Assembly (NCBI GenBank): GCA_964473465.1
Contig: CAYYPE010000008.1
Span: 62,001 to 126,000 of the forward strand
DNA from: CALHRB01 sp964473465
Lineage (GTDB): Bacteria > Bacteroidota > Ignavibacteria > Kapaibacteriales > UBA2268
Direction: 5' to 3'
Length of the DNA stretch: 64,000 nt
Shown here one piece after another: positions 53,530 to 63,329 of the stretch. Under the pieces are notes generated by a model, which ran no database searches, was not told where the DNA came from, and saw only the letters and a list, made by a program, of their open reading frames with translations. The translations under genes and the position numbers were made by a program. The first letter of the stretch is position 1, and each line of letters opens with the position of its first letter.

Positions 53530-55678
53530 GTAGATTTTTAACGCAGGTTTCCTTAATAATTTTAAGGTCTCCTATTGTCAGGTTGGATTCATCAAATTGA
53601 CCATCATTAAGTTTTGCCTGTATAGATTTATCAATAGCATTGTCCAGTGCTTGCAAATCAGTTGCAAGCCTCGAAAGAGCTTCTGCAGAGTCACAAATCA
53701 TTACTATTGCAGTTTCTTTAGAATTAGGTTTTGGACCGGGGTATCTGAAATCATTCTCATCAACTGGTTGACCATCTGCTTCTTCCAATGCTTTGGCATA
53801 GAAATGCTTAATTAATGAGGTTCCATGATGCATAGGGATGAAATCAATAATTCTTTGAGGTAACTTATATTCTTTTCCCACACGGATACCATCAATTACA
53901 TGATTTTTTATCGTATCGGCACTTTTCTTTGGGTGCATAAATTCATGCTTATTATCAATATTCAACTGGTTTTCAATGTAATATTCAGGTTTGACAATTT
54001 TTCCGATATCATGATAGTAAGCACCAACTTTTGCAAGCAAGGGATTTGCATTAATGGCTGCCGCACACTTTTCCGCAATGACAGAAATAGCAAGAGTATG
54101 CTGATATGTGCCGGGAGCAAGTTCGCTCATCTTCTGGAGCAAAGGATGGTTTAGATTATTGTATTCCTCAAGTTTTAAGTCAGTGGTTATGTTCGAAAAT
54201 CTTTCAATGATGAATAATAGTCCGAAGGTAAGCAGGGGAGAGAGAGCAGCATTCAGGACAGAAATCAAAAGACGATAGGCTGTAATCTCAAATTCGGAAC
54301 CTCTTTCGAGACTGAATGAGACAATTGTAACAAAGAATCCAACGATTATGAACAAAATTGATTTGTAAATCTGTGTTCGGCTTTGAATATCCCTGACCGT
54401 GTAGGCTGCCAAAATACCAGCTAACATCATTGACATTCCAGTGTCATAGTCATTTCCCCTTATTCCCGAGAGCATTAGAGATATTGAAACAGTAAAATAA
54501 AAAGCCGTTCTTGAATCGAAAAGAATTGCTATCAGCATCGAGAAACCGGGAATAAGAACAAAGTATTGAAGAGGAAGTTTCGAAGGAATTTCAACCGATA
54601 GCCACCCCAAAAATGCAACTATAACTATAAAACTACTAAGAATAGCCACCTGAAGATTATCAGCAAAAATTCTTTTCCGAATGATAATAAGATAAATTAT
54701 TAGAATCGAATAAATGAGCATTGAATGACCAAAGCTACCCAAGATCATCCAGAATGTAGTAACATCTTCCTTTTTTTGAAATTGAGAATGATTGTATGAT
54801 TTTAGCTTTTGTATTATTTCTGGTGTCAGCTTTTGACCCTTTTCAATTAATACTTCACCAGCAAGGACATAGCCAAAGGTTCGAGCAACATTTTGACGAG
54901 CTATGTCTTTGGCTTTTTCGTAAAGTTCATAAGAAAATTTTAAGTTAGGTTTATAGATTTTAATTAAAATATCATTGACAAGATTTCTGGATGATTCATT
55001 CAGTTCAGCTTGAAATTGAGCTCTCCCTTTTTCGACGAAGATTCCCAGATCGACTAAATCAACAGTCTGATACACTTTTATTTTGTTGGGCATCAGATGT
55101 GCTGTTATTTCTGAATTCTGAATATTAGATTTAGCAGTATCAATCAAACCTTTCTTGTATATATTGTTCAGGAACAGTTTCAATCTTCTCTGAATGTTTG
55201 TTAATTCAGGAATTTTTGATTCGGGGTTGTCTCTGAAATAATCATTGAGAGTGAAATCCGAGAAGAAATTCTTCAGATCAACATTTTGCTTCTGAGCTCT
55301 TAGAAAGAGTTTCTTGAATATAGTATCTAAGGTTTTATTTGCGTTAGCTTCAGCATTTTCATCATATAAAAAGGTCAAGTTAACTGAATTTACTGCTTCA
55401 TCAATTTCTTCTTTGTATTTGTTTTCATCCTTGAAAATTGGAAAAGAGAACTCGGCAACCACAGTCTGACCGTTCCATTTATTTACCTGCTCAAGGTTTA
55501 AAAGAAGGGTTTCATTTCTTTCGGGATTAGAATGGAAGGAAAAAAAGAAAGTGCATAATAATATAGTAACTACAAATATTGCGATTTTTACGTATAATGA
55601 GCTTTTCAGGTATTCAATGTTTGACTCTTTATTCTCTATATTTGTTAGTTTTTTAAAAAGTGTTTCTTTTGCAGTCAT
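53450..55678 (-). CDS. Seven-TM HD-domain phosphohydrolase, PgpH-type c-di-AMP phosphodiesterase
   Basis: A 742-residue membrane protein. One N-terminal helix (about residues 30-48) precedes a large extracytoplasmic domain (about 50-300), then about seven helices (about 310-480). A cytoplasmic HD domain follows with H and D ligands in GTYQHTLAISVIAE, AYYHDIGK, MHHGT and the later Asp in VMICDSAEAL. This is the architecture of PgpH/YqfF, which hydrolyses cyclic di-AMP. No diadenylate cyclase is in view. Its last 80 bp overlap the ORF of the Xer gene. Confidence 0.92.
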   Translation of the reverse strand: MTAKETLFKKLTNIENKESNIEYLKSSLYVKIAIFVVTILLCTFFFSFHSNPERNETLLLNLEQVNKWNGQTVVAEFSFPIFKDENKYKEEIDEAVNSVNLTFLYDENAEANANKTLDTIFKKLFLRAQKQNVDLKNFFSDFTLNDYFRDNPESKIPELTNIQRRLKLFLNNIYKKGLIDTAKSNIQNSEITAHLMPNKIKVYQTVDLVDLGIFVEKGRAQFQAELNESSRNLVNDILIKIYKPNLKFSYELYEKAKDIARQNVARTFGYVLAGEVLIEKGQKLTPEIIQKLKSYNHSQFQKKEDVTTFWMILGSFGHSMLIYSILIIYLIIIRKRIFADNLQVAILSSFIVIVAFLGWLSVEIPSKLPLQYFVLIPGFSMLIAILFDSRTAFYFTVSISLMLSGIRGNDYDTGMSMMLAGILAAYTVRDIQSRTQIYKSILFIIVGFFVTIVSFSLERGSEFEITAYRLLISVLNAALSPLLTFGLLFIIERFSNITTDLKLEEYNNLNHPLLQKMSELAPGTYQHTLAISVIAEKCAAAINANPLLAKVGAYYHDIGKIVKPEYYIENQLNIDNKHEFMHPKKSADTIKNHVIDGIRVGKEYKLPQRIIDFIPMHHGTSLIKHFYAKALEEADGQPVDENDFRYPGPKPNSKETAIVMICDSAEALSRLATDLQALDNAIDKSIQAKLNDGQFDESNLTIGDLKIIKETCVKNLLGLQHSRIEYKEIPTEVQKESKPEKD

Positions 55679-55848
55679 AATAAATCAAAACTGGATTAAT
55701 TTTAATATTTTTGTAACAACATTATGTATAAATGTGTTATATGTAATGAAATTTATATAAATTAATTTTGATTATTTATCAGATCAAATATAATATTTTA
55801 TCCGATATAAAAAAAAGCGATACAATAATTAATTAAAGAGGTAATAGC

Positions 55849-57753
55849 ATGGCTCGAATATTTTTGATGTTCTCAGTATTCTTATATTTAATATTTTCAA
55901 ATGATGTTAAGGCTCAAAATGAAATTGAAATCAATCTTCTTGAGGAAACAATAAATGAAAAGATAAAATTTCCAAAAGATTTTTTTCATCAGATTCTTGA
56001 AGGTAAGGCTGTTAGTGATAATCAAAATCATAAGCCAGAAAATTCAATAAAAAACAAGGATTTTCTGCAATCAATTTACGAAATTGAAGTTTCCGGAAAC
56101 AGCCTTGTTGAATCGGAAATACACGCTGCAATTAATCCTTTCGATTCGAATAATATTGTCATTTCTCCAATACGGCAAAAACCCGGCGATCAGACTCAGG
56201 TGATTGACTGCCCTGTTTATTTTACCAAAGATTTTGGAAAAACATGGAACGAAAGTGAATTTCATGCAAAACCTTCAAGAGATAATGTTTTACTTGCTGG
56301 TGGAGGTGATCCGGTCTTAGCTTTTGATTCAGAAGGAAAAGCATATCACACTTGGATAAACCTTTATTTTACAAGAATCGGGAACAACTATGACTCAGTC
56401 TTCGCTGATATGTATTGGGCAAAGTCAAATGATGGAGGCGAAGAATGGAGTCGTTCCGCTAATGACCGTGTTGGAAGGGGGCTCGGTAAATATACTCTTA
56501 ATTCAACATACGGACTCAATAAGATGCTCGACAAACAATGGATTGCAGTTGATAGGACAAACTCCCCTTTCAAAAATAATTTATACGTAGTTTTAACCGA
56601 AATTACTGCCGGGATGACAAATAACTCAAGGATAAAATTATTCAAAAAACTGGCAGATGCAGACACATTCCAAACAGAATCTGTTCAAATTAATAAATAC
56701 ACATACAACCTTGTTCAATTTTCTTCAATTGATGTTGACCACAAAGGAACGATACATATCACATTTTATGGGAATAATGGAATTGTTAATTCGCTTTTCT
56801 ATTCAAACTCCACAGATGGAGGCATTACATTCAGCCCGGAAATTAAAATTACTGATTTCACATTTGCAGGAAGCAGGATAATTCTGGGGAATCAAAATGA
56901 CAGGGTGGTAGGAATGAGTCAGCAGAGGTTTTATCCCTGCCCGATATTAGCTGTTGATAAGACAGAGAAATCGCCTAACGCTGGAAACGTTTATCTGGTC
57001 TGGACTGCAAATGGTATTAATTCTGTCAAAGGTGATGGAATGGATATTTATTTTTCATCATCTACTGATAATGGTCAGTCATGGTCTTCTCCTAGCATTA
57101 TTAATGATGACGAAAAGGGTAAAAAAGTTAGTCAGTATTACCCTTCAATTACTGTTAATAACAGAGGTGTGGTAATTATCTGCTGGTATGACAGACGTCA
57201 TGATTCAACTGATAACAAGGCTCATTACTATATGACTGCTTCTTTCGATGGTGGAAAGACTTTTCTCCCAAATTACAGAATAACAGGATTAGAAACTAAC
57301 TTTTCAAGGGTTGGCATCAAAAACAATAGCTTTGGTATTGGCGAATATAATCAAGTCCTTGCTTCTGATTATTATGCTATACCGGTATGGGCAGACGGTC
57401 GAACAAATGATGGAAATCTAAATATTTATACTGCTTTTATCCCACTCGACGAGAGCTTGCTTTCAGTCGAGAGGGTTGCAAATATATATAACACAGTTAC
57501 GCTTGAAGAAATTTTCCCAAATCCGGCAAAAAACAGAATTTCAGTAAAAATAAATGGTAGTCTGGACATTTCCGCAGAGGTTCAAATATTAAATTATCAA
57601 GGCAAGATCATACAAAAGTTCGATAACATTATTAAACAAAAAAATGAAGAGATTCTCGAATTTTCATTAGATAAATTTACCAGCGGGCTATATTTTTTCA
57701 AATTGACAGACAGAAATAATTATATTGTAAAAAAATTTATTATAATAAATTAA
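55849..57753 (+). CDS. T9SS-exported BNR/Asp-box beta-propeller protein (sialidase-like)
   Basis: A 634-residue protein with a signal peptide (residues 1-23, ending VKAQ). At least five Asp-box motifs of the sialidase type appear: FGKTWNES, DGGEEWSRS, DGGITFSPE, DNGQSWSSP and DGGKTFLPN, so the core is a six-bladed propeller (about residues 100-520). The end is a T9SS sorting domain (EEIFPNPAKNRISV, SGLYFFKL, final KKFIIIN). A glycosidase function is possible but the sialidase catalytic Arg triad was not located. AAGAGG precedes the ATG. The rsmE gene follows 7 bp later. Confidence 0.82.
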   Translation: MARIFLMFSVFLYLIFSNDVKAQNEIEINLLEETINEKIKFPKDFFHQILEGKAVSDNQNHKPENSIKNKDFLQSIYEIEVSGNSLVESEIHAAINPFDSNNIVISPIRQKPGDQTQVIDCPVYFTKDFGKTWNESEFHAKPSRDNVLLAGGGDPVLAFDSEGKAYHTWINLYFTRIGNNYDSVFADMYWAKSNDGGEEWSRSANDRVGRGLGKYTLNSTYGLNKMLDKQWIAVDRTNSPFKNNLYVVLTEITAGMTNNSRIKLFKKLADADTFQTESVQINKYTYNLVQFSSIDVDHKGTIHITFYGNNGIVNSLFYSNSTDGGITFSPEIKITDFTFAGSRIILGNQNDRVVGMSQQRFYPCPILAVDKTEKSPNAGNVYLVWTANGINSVKGDGMDIYFSSSTDNGQSWSSPSIINDDEKGKKVSQYYPSITVNNRGVVIICWYDRRHDSTDNKAHYYMTASFDGGKTFLPNYRITGLETNFSRVGIKNNSFGIGEYNQVLASDYYAIPVWADGRTNDGNLNIYTAFIPLDESLLSVERVANIYNTVTLEEIFPNPAKNRISVKINGSLDISAEVQILNYQGKIIQKFDNIIKQKNEEILEFSLDKFTSGLYFFKLTDRNNYIVKKFIIIN

Positions 57754-57760
57754 CCTTTCG

Positions 57761-58453
57761 ATGCACTGTCTTTTCAATCCTCAAGTTAAAAGAGGGCTGC
57801 GGGAATACTTCTTCGATGAGGAAGAGCTTAAACACTTGAAAGCCCTCAGGCTCAAAGTCGGAGAAAAAATTATGATTACAAACGGGCAGGGGTTAAGCCT
57901 GACTGGCATAATTATGCTTATACAAAACAATTTTTTAAATATTGATAATCCTGTTTATTTTGAAAATTATGGTGAACTGGATGTTAATGTTTGTATTGTT
58001 ATGTCAATTTTGGAAAACAGGGATAGAATGGAATTTGCTTTGGAAAAATGCGTTGAACTCGGAGCAAAGGAATTCATTCCATTGATAACCAAAAATTGCG
58101 AAAGAAGAAATATCAATATTGACAGACTTAGGGCTAAATCTTTGGCTGCAATGAAACAATGCCAGCGATCAAAACTAATTACAATTTATCCACCTATGGA
58201 CATCGGTGAATTATGGGATAGGTTTCAGGATTTTGATAGAATATTTCTGGCAGATTTAAATGGAGAAAGGTATGATAAAAGATTTATTAGTGGCAGAAAT
58301 CTGATTTTAGTAGGTCCAGAGGGCGGATTTACAAAGGAGGAGATAAATTTTATTGAAAAAAATCCGAAAACTAAATTAATAAGTTTAGGAAAAAGGAGAT
58401 TGAGGTCAGAAACTGCAGCTATTGTTATGATGACTTTGCTCTCAAATGAATAA
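57761..58453 (+). CDS. rsmE: 16S rRNA (uracil(1498)-N(3))-methyltransferase
   Basis: A 230-residue SPOUT methyltransferase of normal length. The N-terminal PUA-like domain (LRLKVGEKIMITNGQG) is followed by the trefoil knot that binds SAM: GPEGGFTKEE near residue 187 and SLGKRRLRSETA near residue 208. It methylates U1498 of 16S rRNA in the assembled small subunit. The coupling to an exported propeller gene is unexpected and may only reflect tight packing. Confidence 0.94.
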   Translation: MHCLFNPQVKRGLREYFFDEEELKHLKALRLKVGEKIMITNGQGLSLTGIIMLIQNNFLNIDNPVYFENYGELDVNVCIVMSILENRDRMEFALEKCVELGAKEFIPLITKNCERRNINIDRLRAKSLAAMKQCQRSKLITIYPPMDIGELWDRFQDFDRIFLADLNGERYDKRFISGRNLILVGPEGGFTKEEINFIEKNPKTKLISLGKRRLRSETAAIVMMTLLSNE

Positions 58454-58476
58454 AAAGAATAATTGGTTTTGAAACA

Positions 58477-58833
58477 ATGAAAGTCGTTTGGTATAAATGT
58501 AAAGGTGATGTTTGGTGCTATCTTGATAAAGTAATAGCAGACCACCCCAGTATAGCTGGTCTAAAAGGAGTTTACATAATCTGGACAGGCGAAAAGGAGC
58601 TAAAAGTGCTTAGAGTTGGTTATGGCACAATTTCGGAAGAGATAAACTCAAACAGAAATAATCTGGCAATAAGAGCTTTTTTTCATCTGGGAGTGCTTAT
58701 ATCATGGGCAGAAGTGCCAGAAGAAAATATTGATGGTGTTTTGGACTACCTAATGAAGAAATTAAAACCCAAATTTTACAATAATCCCCTGAATACAAAG
58801 CAAATATCAATAAATTTCCCGTGGAACAATTAG
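58477..58833 (+). CDS. GIY-YIG-like small protein
   Basis: A 118-residue protein. The pattern LKGVYIIWTGEKELKVLRVGYG matches a GIY-YIG opening, with GVYII, a VLRVGYG strand and a downstream ISWAEV and VLDYLMKKLKP that resemble small stand-alone GIY-YIG proteins (W-A-x-V and Y-L-x-x-x-L-x-P). The usual catalytic Arg and Glu positions are not certain, so nuclease activity is unproven. It starts 23 bp after rsmE. Confidence 0.55.
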   Translation: MKVVWYKCKGDVWCYLDKVIADHPSIAGLKGVYIIWTGEKELKVLRVGYGTISEEINSNRNNLAIRAFFHLGVLISWAEVPEENIDGVLDYLMKKLKPKFYNNPLNTKQISINFPWNN

Positions 58834-58953
58834 TGAAGGCTTTTTGATTACGTTGTATATTTTAAAATATAAGAAAATAATAAAACACAACTTTAGCAGA
58901 AGATTTTAAAAAGCAACAAAAATATTCTATGTTTTTTGAAGTCATAGTAATCG

Positions 58954-58982
58954 AATTCTCGTAAGGTTCGAGAATTTTTTTT
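58954..58982 (+). terminator. Rho-independent terminator
   Basis: An 8-bp stem AATTCTCG/CGAGAATT (58954-58961 with 58969-58976), a 7-nt loop and a run of Ts to 58982. It separates the rsmE group from the thioredoxin gene. Confidence 0.88.
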
Positions 58983-59026
58983 ATATTTGTCTAATTAAAA
59001 GTTATGTAATTTAAAGAGGAAAATTT

Positions 59027-59350
59027 ATGCCACAACCAATGCATTTAACAGATGATAATTTTGAAAATGAGGTGCTAAAATCTAATGTGCCTGTATTGAT
59101 TGATTTTTGGGCAACATGGTGTGGACCATGCAGAGTGATTGCACCATCAATTGAAGAATTGGCAAATGAATATGTCGGCAAAGCCAAAATAGCAAAACTT
59201 GATGTTGATAATAATCAAAGAACAGCTATGCAATACGGCATTCGTTCTATCCCTACAATTTTGATTTTCAAAAACGGTCAAGTTGTTGATACTATCATTG
59301 GAGCAGTTCCAAAAGCTAAAATTGAAGAAGCACTGCTTAAACATATTTAA
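59027..59350 (+). CDS. trxA: Thioredoxin
   Basis: A 107-residue thioredoxin of normal length. The redox site WCGPC is at residues 31-35, with the buried Asp in DFWAT just before it and the cis-Pro in IPTILIF. It reduces disulfides in cytoplasmic proteins and recycles ribonucleotide reductase. AAAGAGGA lies upstream of the ATG. The gene follows a terminator and has its own promoter, and the pterin dehydratase gene follows 9 bp later. Confidence 0.97.
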   Translation: MPQPMHLTDDNFENEVLKSNVPVLIDFWATWCGPCRVIAPSIEELANEYVGKAKIAKLDVDNNQRTAMQYGIRSIPTILIFKNGQVVDTIIGAVPKAKIEEALLKHI

Positions 59351-59359
59351 TTTTAATTT

Positions 59360-59653
59360 ATGCCCAGACCACCAAGACTATCAGAAGAGGATATACAAAT
59401 ATATCTTTCAAGAATACCAAAATGGAAAAGAAAAGGCGATACTATCGAAAGGGAGATAGTAGCTTCGAACTTTCCTGCAATCGTTGGTATTCTGAACGCA
59501 ATTGCAATTCTTGCAGAGACCCTTGACCATCATCCTGATTTATTAATTTATGGGTGGAATAAACTAAGAGTTACTTTATCTACACACGATCAGGGCGGTT
59601 TAACCGAACTGGATTTTAAGCTTGCCGAAAAGATTGAAAACCTTAATTTTTAA
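59360..59653 (+). CDS. Pterin-4a-carbinolamine dehydratase
   Basis: A 97-residue enzyme that dehydrates 4a-hydroxytetrahydropterin to quinonoid dihydropterin. The family motif is present: E53 and HHP at residues 57-59, then an aromatic at YGWNK and an Asp at LTELD. Length is normal. No phenylalanine hydroxylase is nearby; many bacteria keep this protein without one, possibly for pterin or molybdopterin metabolism. It lies between trxA and eno with short gaps. Confidence 0.9.
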   Translation: MPRPPRLSEEDIQIYLSRIPKWKRKGDTIEREIVASNFPAIVGILNAIAILAETLDHHPDLLIYGWNKLRVTLSTHDQGGLTELDFKLAEKIENLNF

Positions 59654-59687
59654 CTAATATATTCAAAATAAACAGAAAGACTAACTT

Positions 59688-60977
59688 ATGGGTTCATTAA
59701 TTATTGATATTTACGGACGGGAAATCCTTGATTCACGGGGAAATCCTACAGTCGAGGTTGAAGTTGTATTAGATGACGGCTCAATTGGGTTAGCTGCCGT
59801 TCCATCGGGTGCAAGTACTGGCGAAAATGAAGCTTGCGAGCTAAGAGACGGTGATTCAAACCGATATTTAGGTAATGGTGTTTCAAAAGCTGTTGAAAAT
59901 GTCAATACTGTTATTGCTGATGCTCTTGAAGGTTTTGATGCATCGGAACAAGTACAGATTGATAATTTATTGATTGAGCTTGATGGAACAAAGAACAAAT
60001 CAAATCTTGGTGCCAATGCTATTCTTGGAGTTTCACTTGCAGTTGCCAAAGCTTCCGCAGAATCATTTATGATGCCTCTTTATAGATATTTAGGTGGAGT
60101 GAATGCAAGAATTCTTCCGGCTCCAATGATGAATATTCTTAATGGAGGCAAACACGCAGATAATAATGTTGACATACAGGAATTTATGATAATTCCCGCT
60201 GGAGCTCCTTCTTTCAAGGAAGCATTAAGAATGGGAGTCGAAGTTTTTCATAATCTGAAAAAAGTTCTGAAGTCAAAAGGTCTATCAACTTCTGTTGGTG
60301 ACGAGGGTGGTTTTGCCCCTTCTTTGAAATCCAACGAGGAAGCTTTCGATGTTATACTTGAAGCTATAGATAAAGCCGGATATAAGCCAGTTCAGGATAT
60401 TTTGTTGGCAATCGACACAGCATCAAGCGAAATGGTCGAAGATGGGAAATATAAAATGTTTAAATCCTCAGGTGAATACAAAACTTCTGAGGAAATGATT
60501 AACTGGTATGTTGAACTTTGTAATAAATATCCAATATATTCAATCGAGGATGGTCTTGGAGAAAATGACTGGTCAGGCTGGCAAAAATTAACTCAGGCTC
60601 TTGGGAACAGAATTCAGTTAGTCGGGGATGATATTTTTGTTACTAATCCAGAATTCCTTGAACGAGGCATAAGGGAAAAAGTTGGAAATTCAATTTTGAT
60701 AAAGGTAAACCAGATTGGAACTTTGACCGAAACTCTTGAAACCATAAAAATGGCACATCGAAATGGATATAGGACAGTCATTTCCCATCGTTCAGGCGAA
60801 ACAGAAGATACAACCATTGCCGATATTGCCGTCGCCACCAATGCAGGACAAATAAAAACCGGTGCACCCAGCAGAACAGACAGAGTGGCTAAATATAATC
60901 AGTTAATGAGAATAGAAGAAGCACTTGGTGATGATTCTGTTTATTCAGGTTTGAGTGAATTCAGTATGTTTCTTTAA
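59688..60977 (+). CDS. eno: Enolase (phosphopyruvate hydratase)
   Basis: A 429-residue glycolytic enzyme that converts 2-phosphoglycerate to phosphoenolpyruvate. Family blocks: PSGASTGENEA near residue 39, VGDEGGFAPSL, the metal-binding Asp and Glu in IEDGLGENDW and GDDIFVT, and IKVNQIGTLTETL with the catalytic Lys, followed by SHRSGETED. All are intact and length is normal. It follows the pterin dehydratase by 34 bp and is closed by a terminator. Confidence 0.98.
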   Translation: MGSLIIDIYGREILDSRGNPTVEVEVVLDDGSIGLAAVPSGASTGENEACELRDGDSNRYLGNGVSKAVENVNTVIADALEGFDASEQVQIDNLLIELDGTKNKSNLGANAILGVSLAVAKASAESFMMPLYRYLGGVNARILPAPMMNILNGGKHADNNVDIQEFMIIPAGAPSFKEALRMGVEVFHNLKKVLKSKGLSTSVGDEGGFAPSLKSNEEAFDVILEAIDKAGYKPVQDILLAIDTASSEMVEDGKYKMFKSSGEYKTSEEMINWYVELCNKYPIYSIEDGLGENDWSGWQKLTQALGNRIQLVGDDIFVTNPEFLERGIREKVGNSILIKVNQIGTLTETLETIKMAHRNGYRTVISHRSGETEDTTIADIAVATNAGQIKTGAPSRTDRVAKYNQLMRIEEALGDDSVYSGLSEFSMFL

Positions 60978-60990
60978 TAATTTATGAAAT

Positions 60991-61023
60991 TAATCCAGCC
61001 TGTCAACAAGGCTGGATTTTTTT
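60991..61023 (+). terminator. Rho-independent terminator after eno
   Basis: A 10-bp stem AATCCAGCCT/AGGCTGGATT (60991-61000 with 61008-61017), a 7-nt loop and a T-tract to 61023. Confidence 0.95.
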
Positions 61024-61111
61024 ATTTTTAGTGTTTGAAAAAAAAATATAAACAAGTATTTTACATTACTCGAATTTTAAAATTTAAAAAACATTTTTCT
61101 GAGATTAAATT

Positions 61112-62512
61112 ATGATAGTATTTGGAACTGATGGCTGGCGTGGAGTAATAGCACGTGATTTCACATTTGACAATCTTCATCTCGTGGCTCTTGCTACAGC
61201 AAAGTACGTAAAAAAACATTTTCCTGATAATCCATCAGTCGTTATTGGTTACGACACAAGATTTTTGTCAAAGGAGTTTGCCGAAGAAACTGCTCAGATT
61301 CTTGCATGGCAGGATATAACTGTACATCTTTCTAACTCATTTTCATCTACTCCACAGGTTTCATACCATACAAAGAACAAGGCGGTTAGCCTTGGTATAG
61401 TCATTACTGCGAGCCACAATCCACCCATTTACAATGGATACAAGCTGAAAGCAAACTTTGGTGGACCTGCCACTCCTGAGCAAATAGCAGAACTGGAAAA
61501 AGAACTGAAACATGTTTATAAAAATCCACCTCAATTCAAGTTTAAATCGTTAAAAGATTATATTTTCCTGAAGAAAATAAGGCTATTTGACGCTAAGGAT
61601 TCTTACCTTAGATACATCAAAAAGAAAATAAACTTTGATGAAATCAATAAAGCTAAGTTCAGAATTTTATACGACCCTATGCATGGAGCTGGTATTGATA
61701 CCATAAAGCACCTTCTTCCTGATGTTAAAGAAATTCATGATAATTATAATCCTTCTTTTGGTTCTATTGGGCATCCGGAACCGATTGGTAAAAATTTGAC
61801 CGAAATGATTGAGATCATGAAAACCGGGAAATATGATATTGGAATTGCAACAGACGGGGATGCAGATAGGCTTGGGGCAGTGGACCATGCAGGTAATTTC
61901 GTAGATTCACATAAGATTTTCATGATTCTGTTAAAATATTTATACGAAAAGAAAAAGAAGAGAGGTGCAGTTGCTAAAACTATATCTCTTACTTCAATGG
62001 TTAATAAATACTGTGAATCTCAGGGTATTAAGCTTTATGAAACACCTGTTGGATTCAAACATATTGCAAAACTGATGAGTGAAGAAAAAATCTTGATTGG
62101 CGGAGAAGAATCAGGCGGTTTGGGAACAATAATTCATATTCCCGAGCGGGATGGTCTATTCAATGCTCTCCTGCTTATGGAGGTAATGGCTGTTCGACAA
62201 AAATCTTTGATGGATTTATCTGATGAACTTGACGAAGAATTTGGTGTTCATAGATTTTTAAGAAAGGATGTCCACGTTACTGAGCAACAGAAAAGAGACA
62301 TCCTTGCGGCTTGTGATAAAAAACCAAAAAAAATCGGTAAGTATGATGTGATTGATATTTCAACAAAAGATGGCTATAAATTCTTTATTGAAAACGGCTG
62401 GTTATTAATCAGACCTTCTGGTACTGAACCTTTGATTAGATTTTATGCGGAAGCTGATTCAATGAGCAAAGTAAACGAATTATTAGACGAAGGATTAAAA
62501 TTGAGTAAATGA
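61112..62512 (+). CDS. Phosphoglucomutase/phosphomannomutase family phosphohexomutase
   Basis: A 466-residue alpha-D-phosphohexomutase. The phosphoserine loop TASHNP has Ser101. The metal loop DGDADRLG follows, then the sugar-specificity loop GGEESGG and the phosphate-binding RPSGTEPLIRFY. It interconverts hexose 1- and 6-phosphates. The GEESGG loop fits both glucose and mannose, so the exact substrate is open. It feeds surface polysaccharide or glycogen metabolism and lies 134 bp after eno. Confidence 0.92.
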   Translation: MIVFGTDGWRGVIARDFTFDNLHLVALATAKYVKKHFPDNPSVVIGYDTRFLSKEFAEETAQILAWQDITVHLSNSFSSTPQVSYHTKNKAVSLGIVITASHNPPIYNGYKLKANFGGPATPEQIAELEKELKHVYKNPPQFKFKSLKDYIFLKKIRLFDAKDSYLRYIKKKINFDEINKAKFRILYDPMHGAGIDTIKHLLPDVKEIHDNYNPSFGSIGHPEPIGKNLTEMIEIMKTGKYDIGIATDGDADRLGAVDHAGNFVDSHKIFMILLKYLYEKKKKRGAVAKTISLTSMVNKYCESQGIKLYETPVGFKHIAKLMSEEKILIGGEESGGLGTIIHIPERDGLFNALLLMEVMAVRQKSLMDLSDELDEEFGVHRFLRKDVHVTEQQKRDILAACDKKPKKIGKYDVIDISTKDGYKFFIENGWLLIRPSGTEPLIRFYAEADSMSKVNELLDEGLKLSK

Positions 62513-62540
62513 TTACAGATTATTTCATAAAGGTAAGTGA

Positions 62541-63323
62541 TTGAAAAAGAAAATCTCTGTTATCATAGGAATCATAATATTAGCTGCAATTATTGGCGTT
62601 GTGGTTTATGTTGTCAATATGACAAGCGACATACAGGACACAGCAAACTCTTTTTTCGACGCCATAAAGAAAAACGATTTCGAAAAAGCTTATGAATATA
62701 CCTCCTCCGAATTCAAGGCTAATACTTCATTAAATCAACTAGAAACTTTTTTCCGACAAACATCCTTGATTAATTACAATGAAGCAGTATGGAGCAAAAA
62801 AACTCTCGAAGAAGGAGCAGGTGAATTAGGAGGGGTTATTCGAGCTATTGACGGTGGTGAAATTCCTGTTACTTTAAAATTTGTGAAAGAGGACGGCAAG
62901 TGGAAAATTCTTTCCCTGCGAAAAGAGGGATATGGTTTTTCATCTGCTGAGGTTGTGAAAGGTATGCCATCAAATGAAGAATTATCAACTATGGCGTCAC
63001 AATCAATTTATGAATTAGGAAAAGCAATTAACTCAAAAAACTTCTCTGATTTTTATTCAAATATTTCCTTGCTCTGGCAGTCTCAGACTACTAAAGAAAA
63101 ACTGTTAGCAGTTTTTAAAACTTTTAAAGATAATAATATTGACCTAACTGTTGTTAAGAACATGAAACCTGTTTTTCTTGAAAAACCGGGATTTGTTGAC
63201 CAGAGATCAATATTATTAAAAGGATATTATAATGTTAATGAAAAAAAATACTTTTTCGATCTGCTTTACATCTACGAAAATAATAAATGGATGCTTCTCG
63301 GTGCTGGTATAAATGTTCGGTAG
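62541..63323 (+). CDS. Membrane-anchored protein with two NTF2-like/DUF4864-type domains
   Basis: A 260-residue protein. The start is TTG 62541, with AAAGGT 6 bp upstream and no ATG before the membrane segment. Residues 6-27 form one transmembrane helix. Two similar domains follow, each opening with a helix (ANSFFDAIKKNDFEKAYEY at about 35; IYELGKAINSKNFSDFY at about 154) and ending in a KWKILSL or KWMLLGA strand, as in NTF2-like DUF4864/4878 proteins. It probably sits on the periplasmic face of the inner membrane; the role is unknown. Confidence 0.6.
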   Translation: MKKKISVIIGIIILAAIIGVVVYVVNMTSDIQDTANSFFDAIKKNDFEKAYEYTSSEFKANTSLNQLETFFRQTSLINYNEAVWSKKTLEEGAGELGGVIRAIDGGEIPVTLKFVKEDGKWKILSLRKEGYGFSSAEVVKGMPSNEELSTMASQSIYELGKAINSKNFSDFYSNISLLWQSQTTKEKLLAVFKTFKDNNIDLTVVKNMKPVFLEKPGFVDQRSILLKGYYNVNEKKYFFDLLYIYENNKWMLLGAGINVR

Positions 63324-63329
63324 TGAATT

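Noticed and set aside
59711..60049. 112-codon minus-strand open frame inside eno
   Set aside because: It lies opposite conserved enolase codons and resembles no protein family; it is an antisense shadow.
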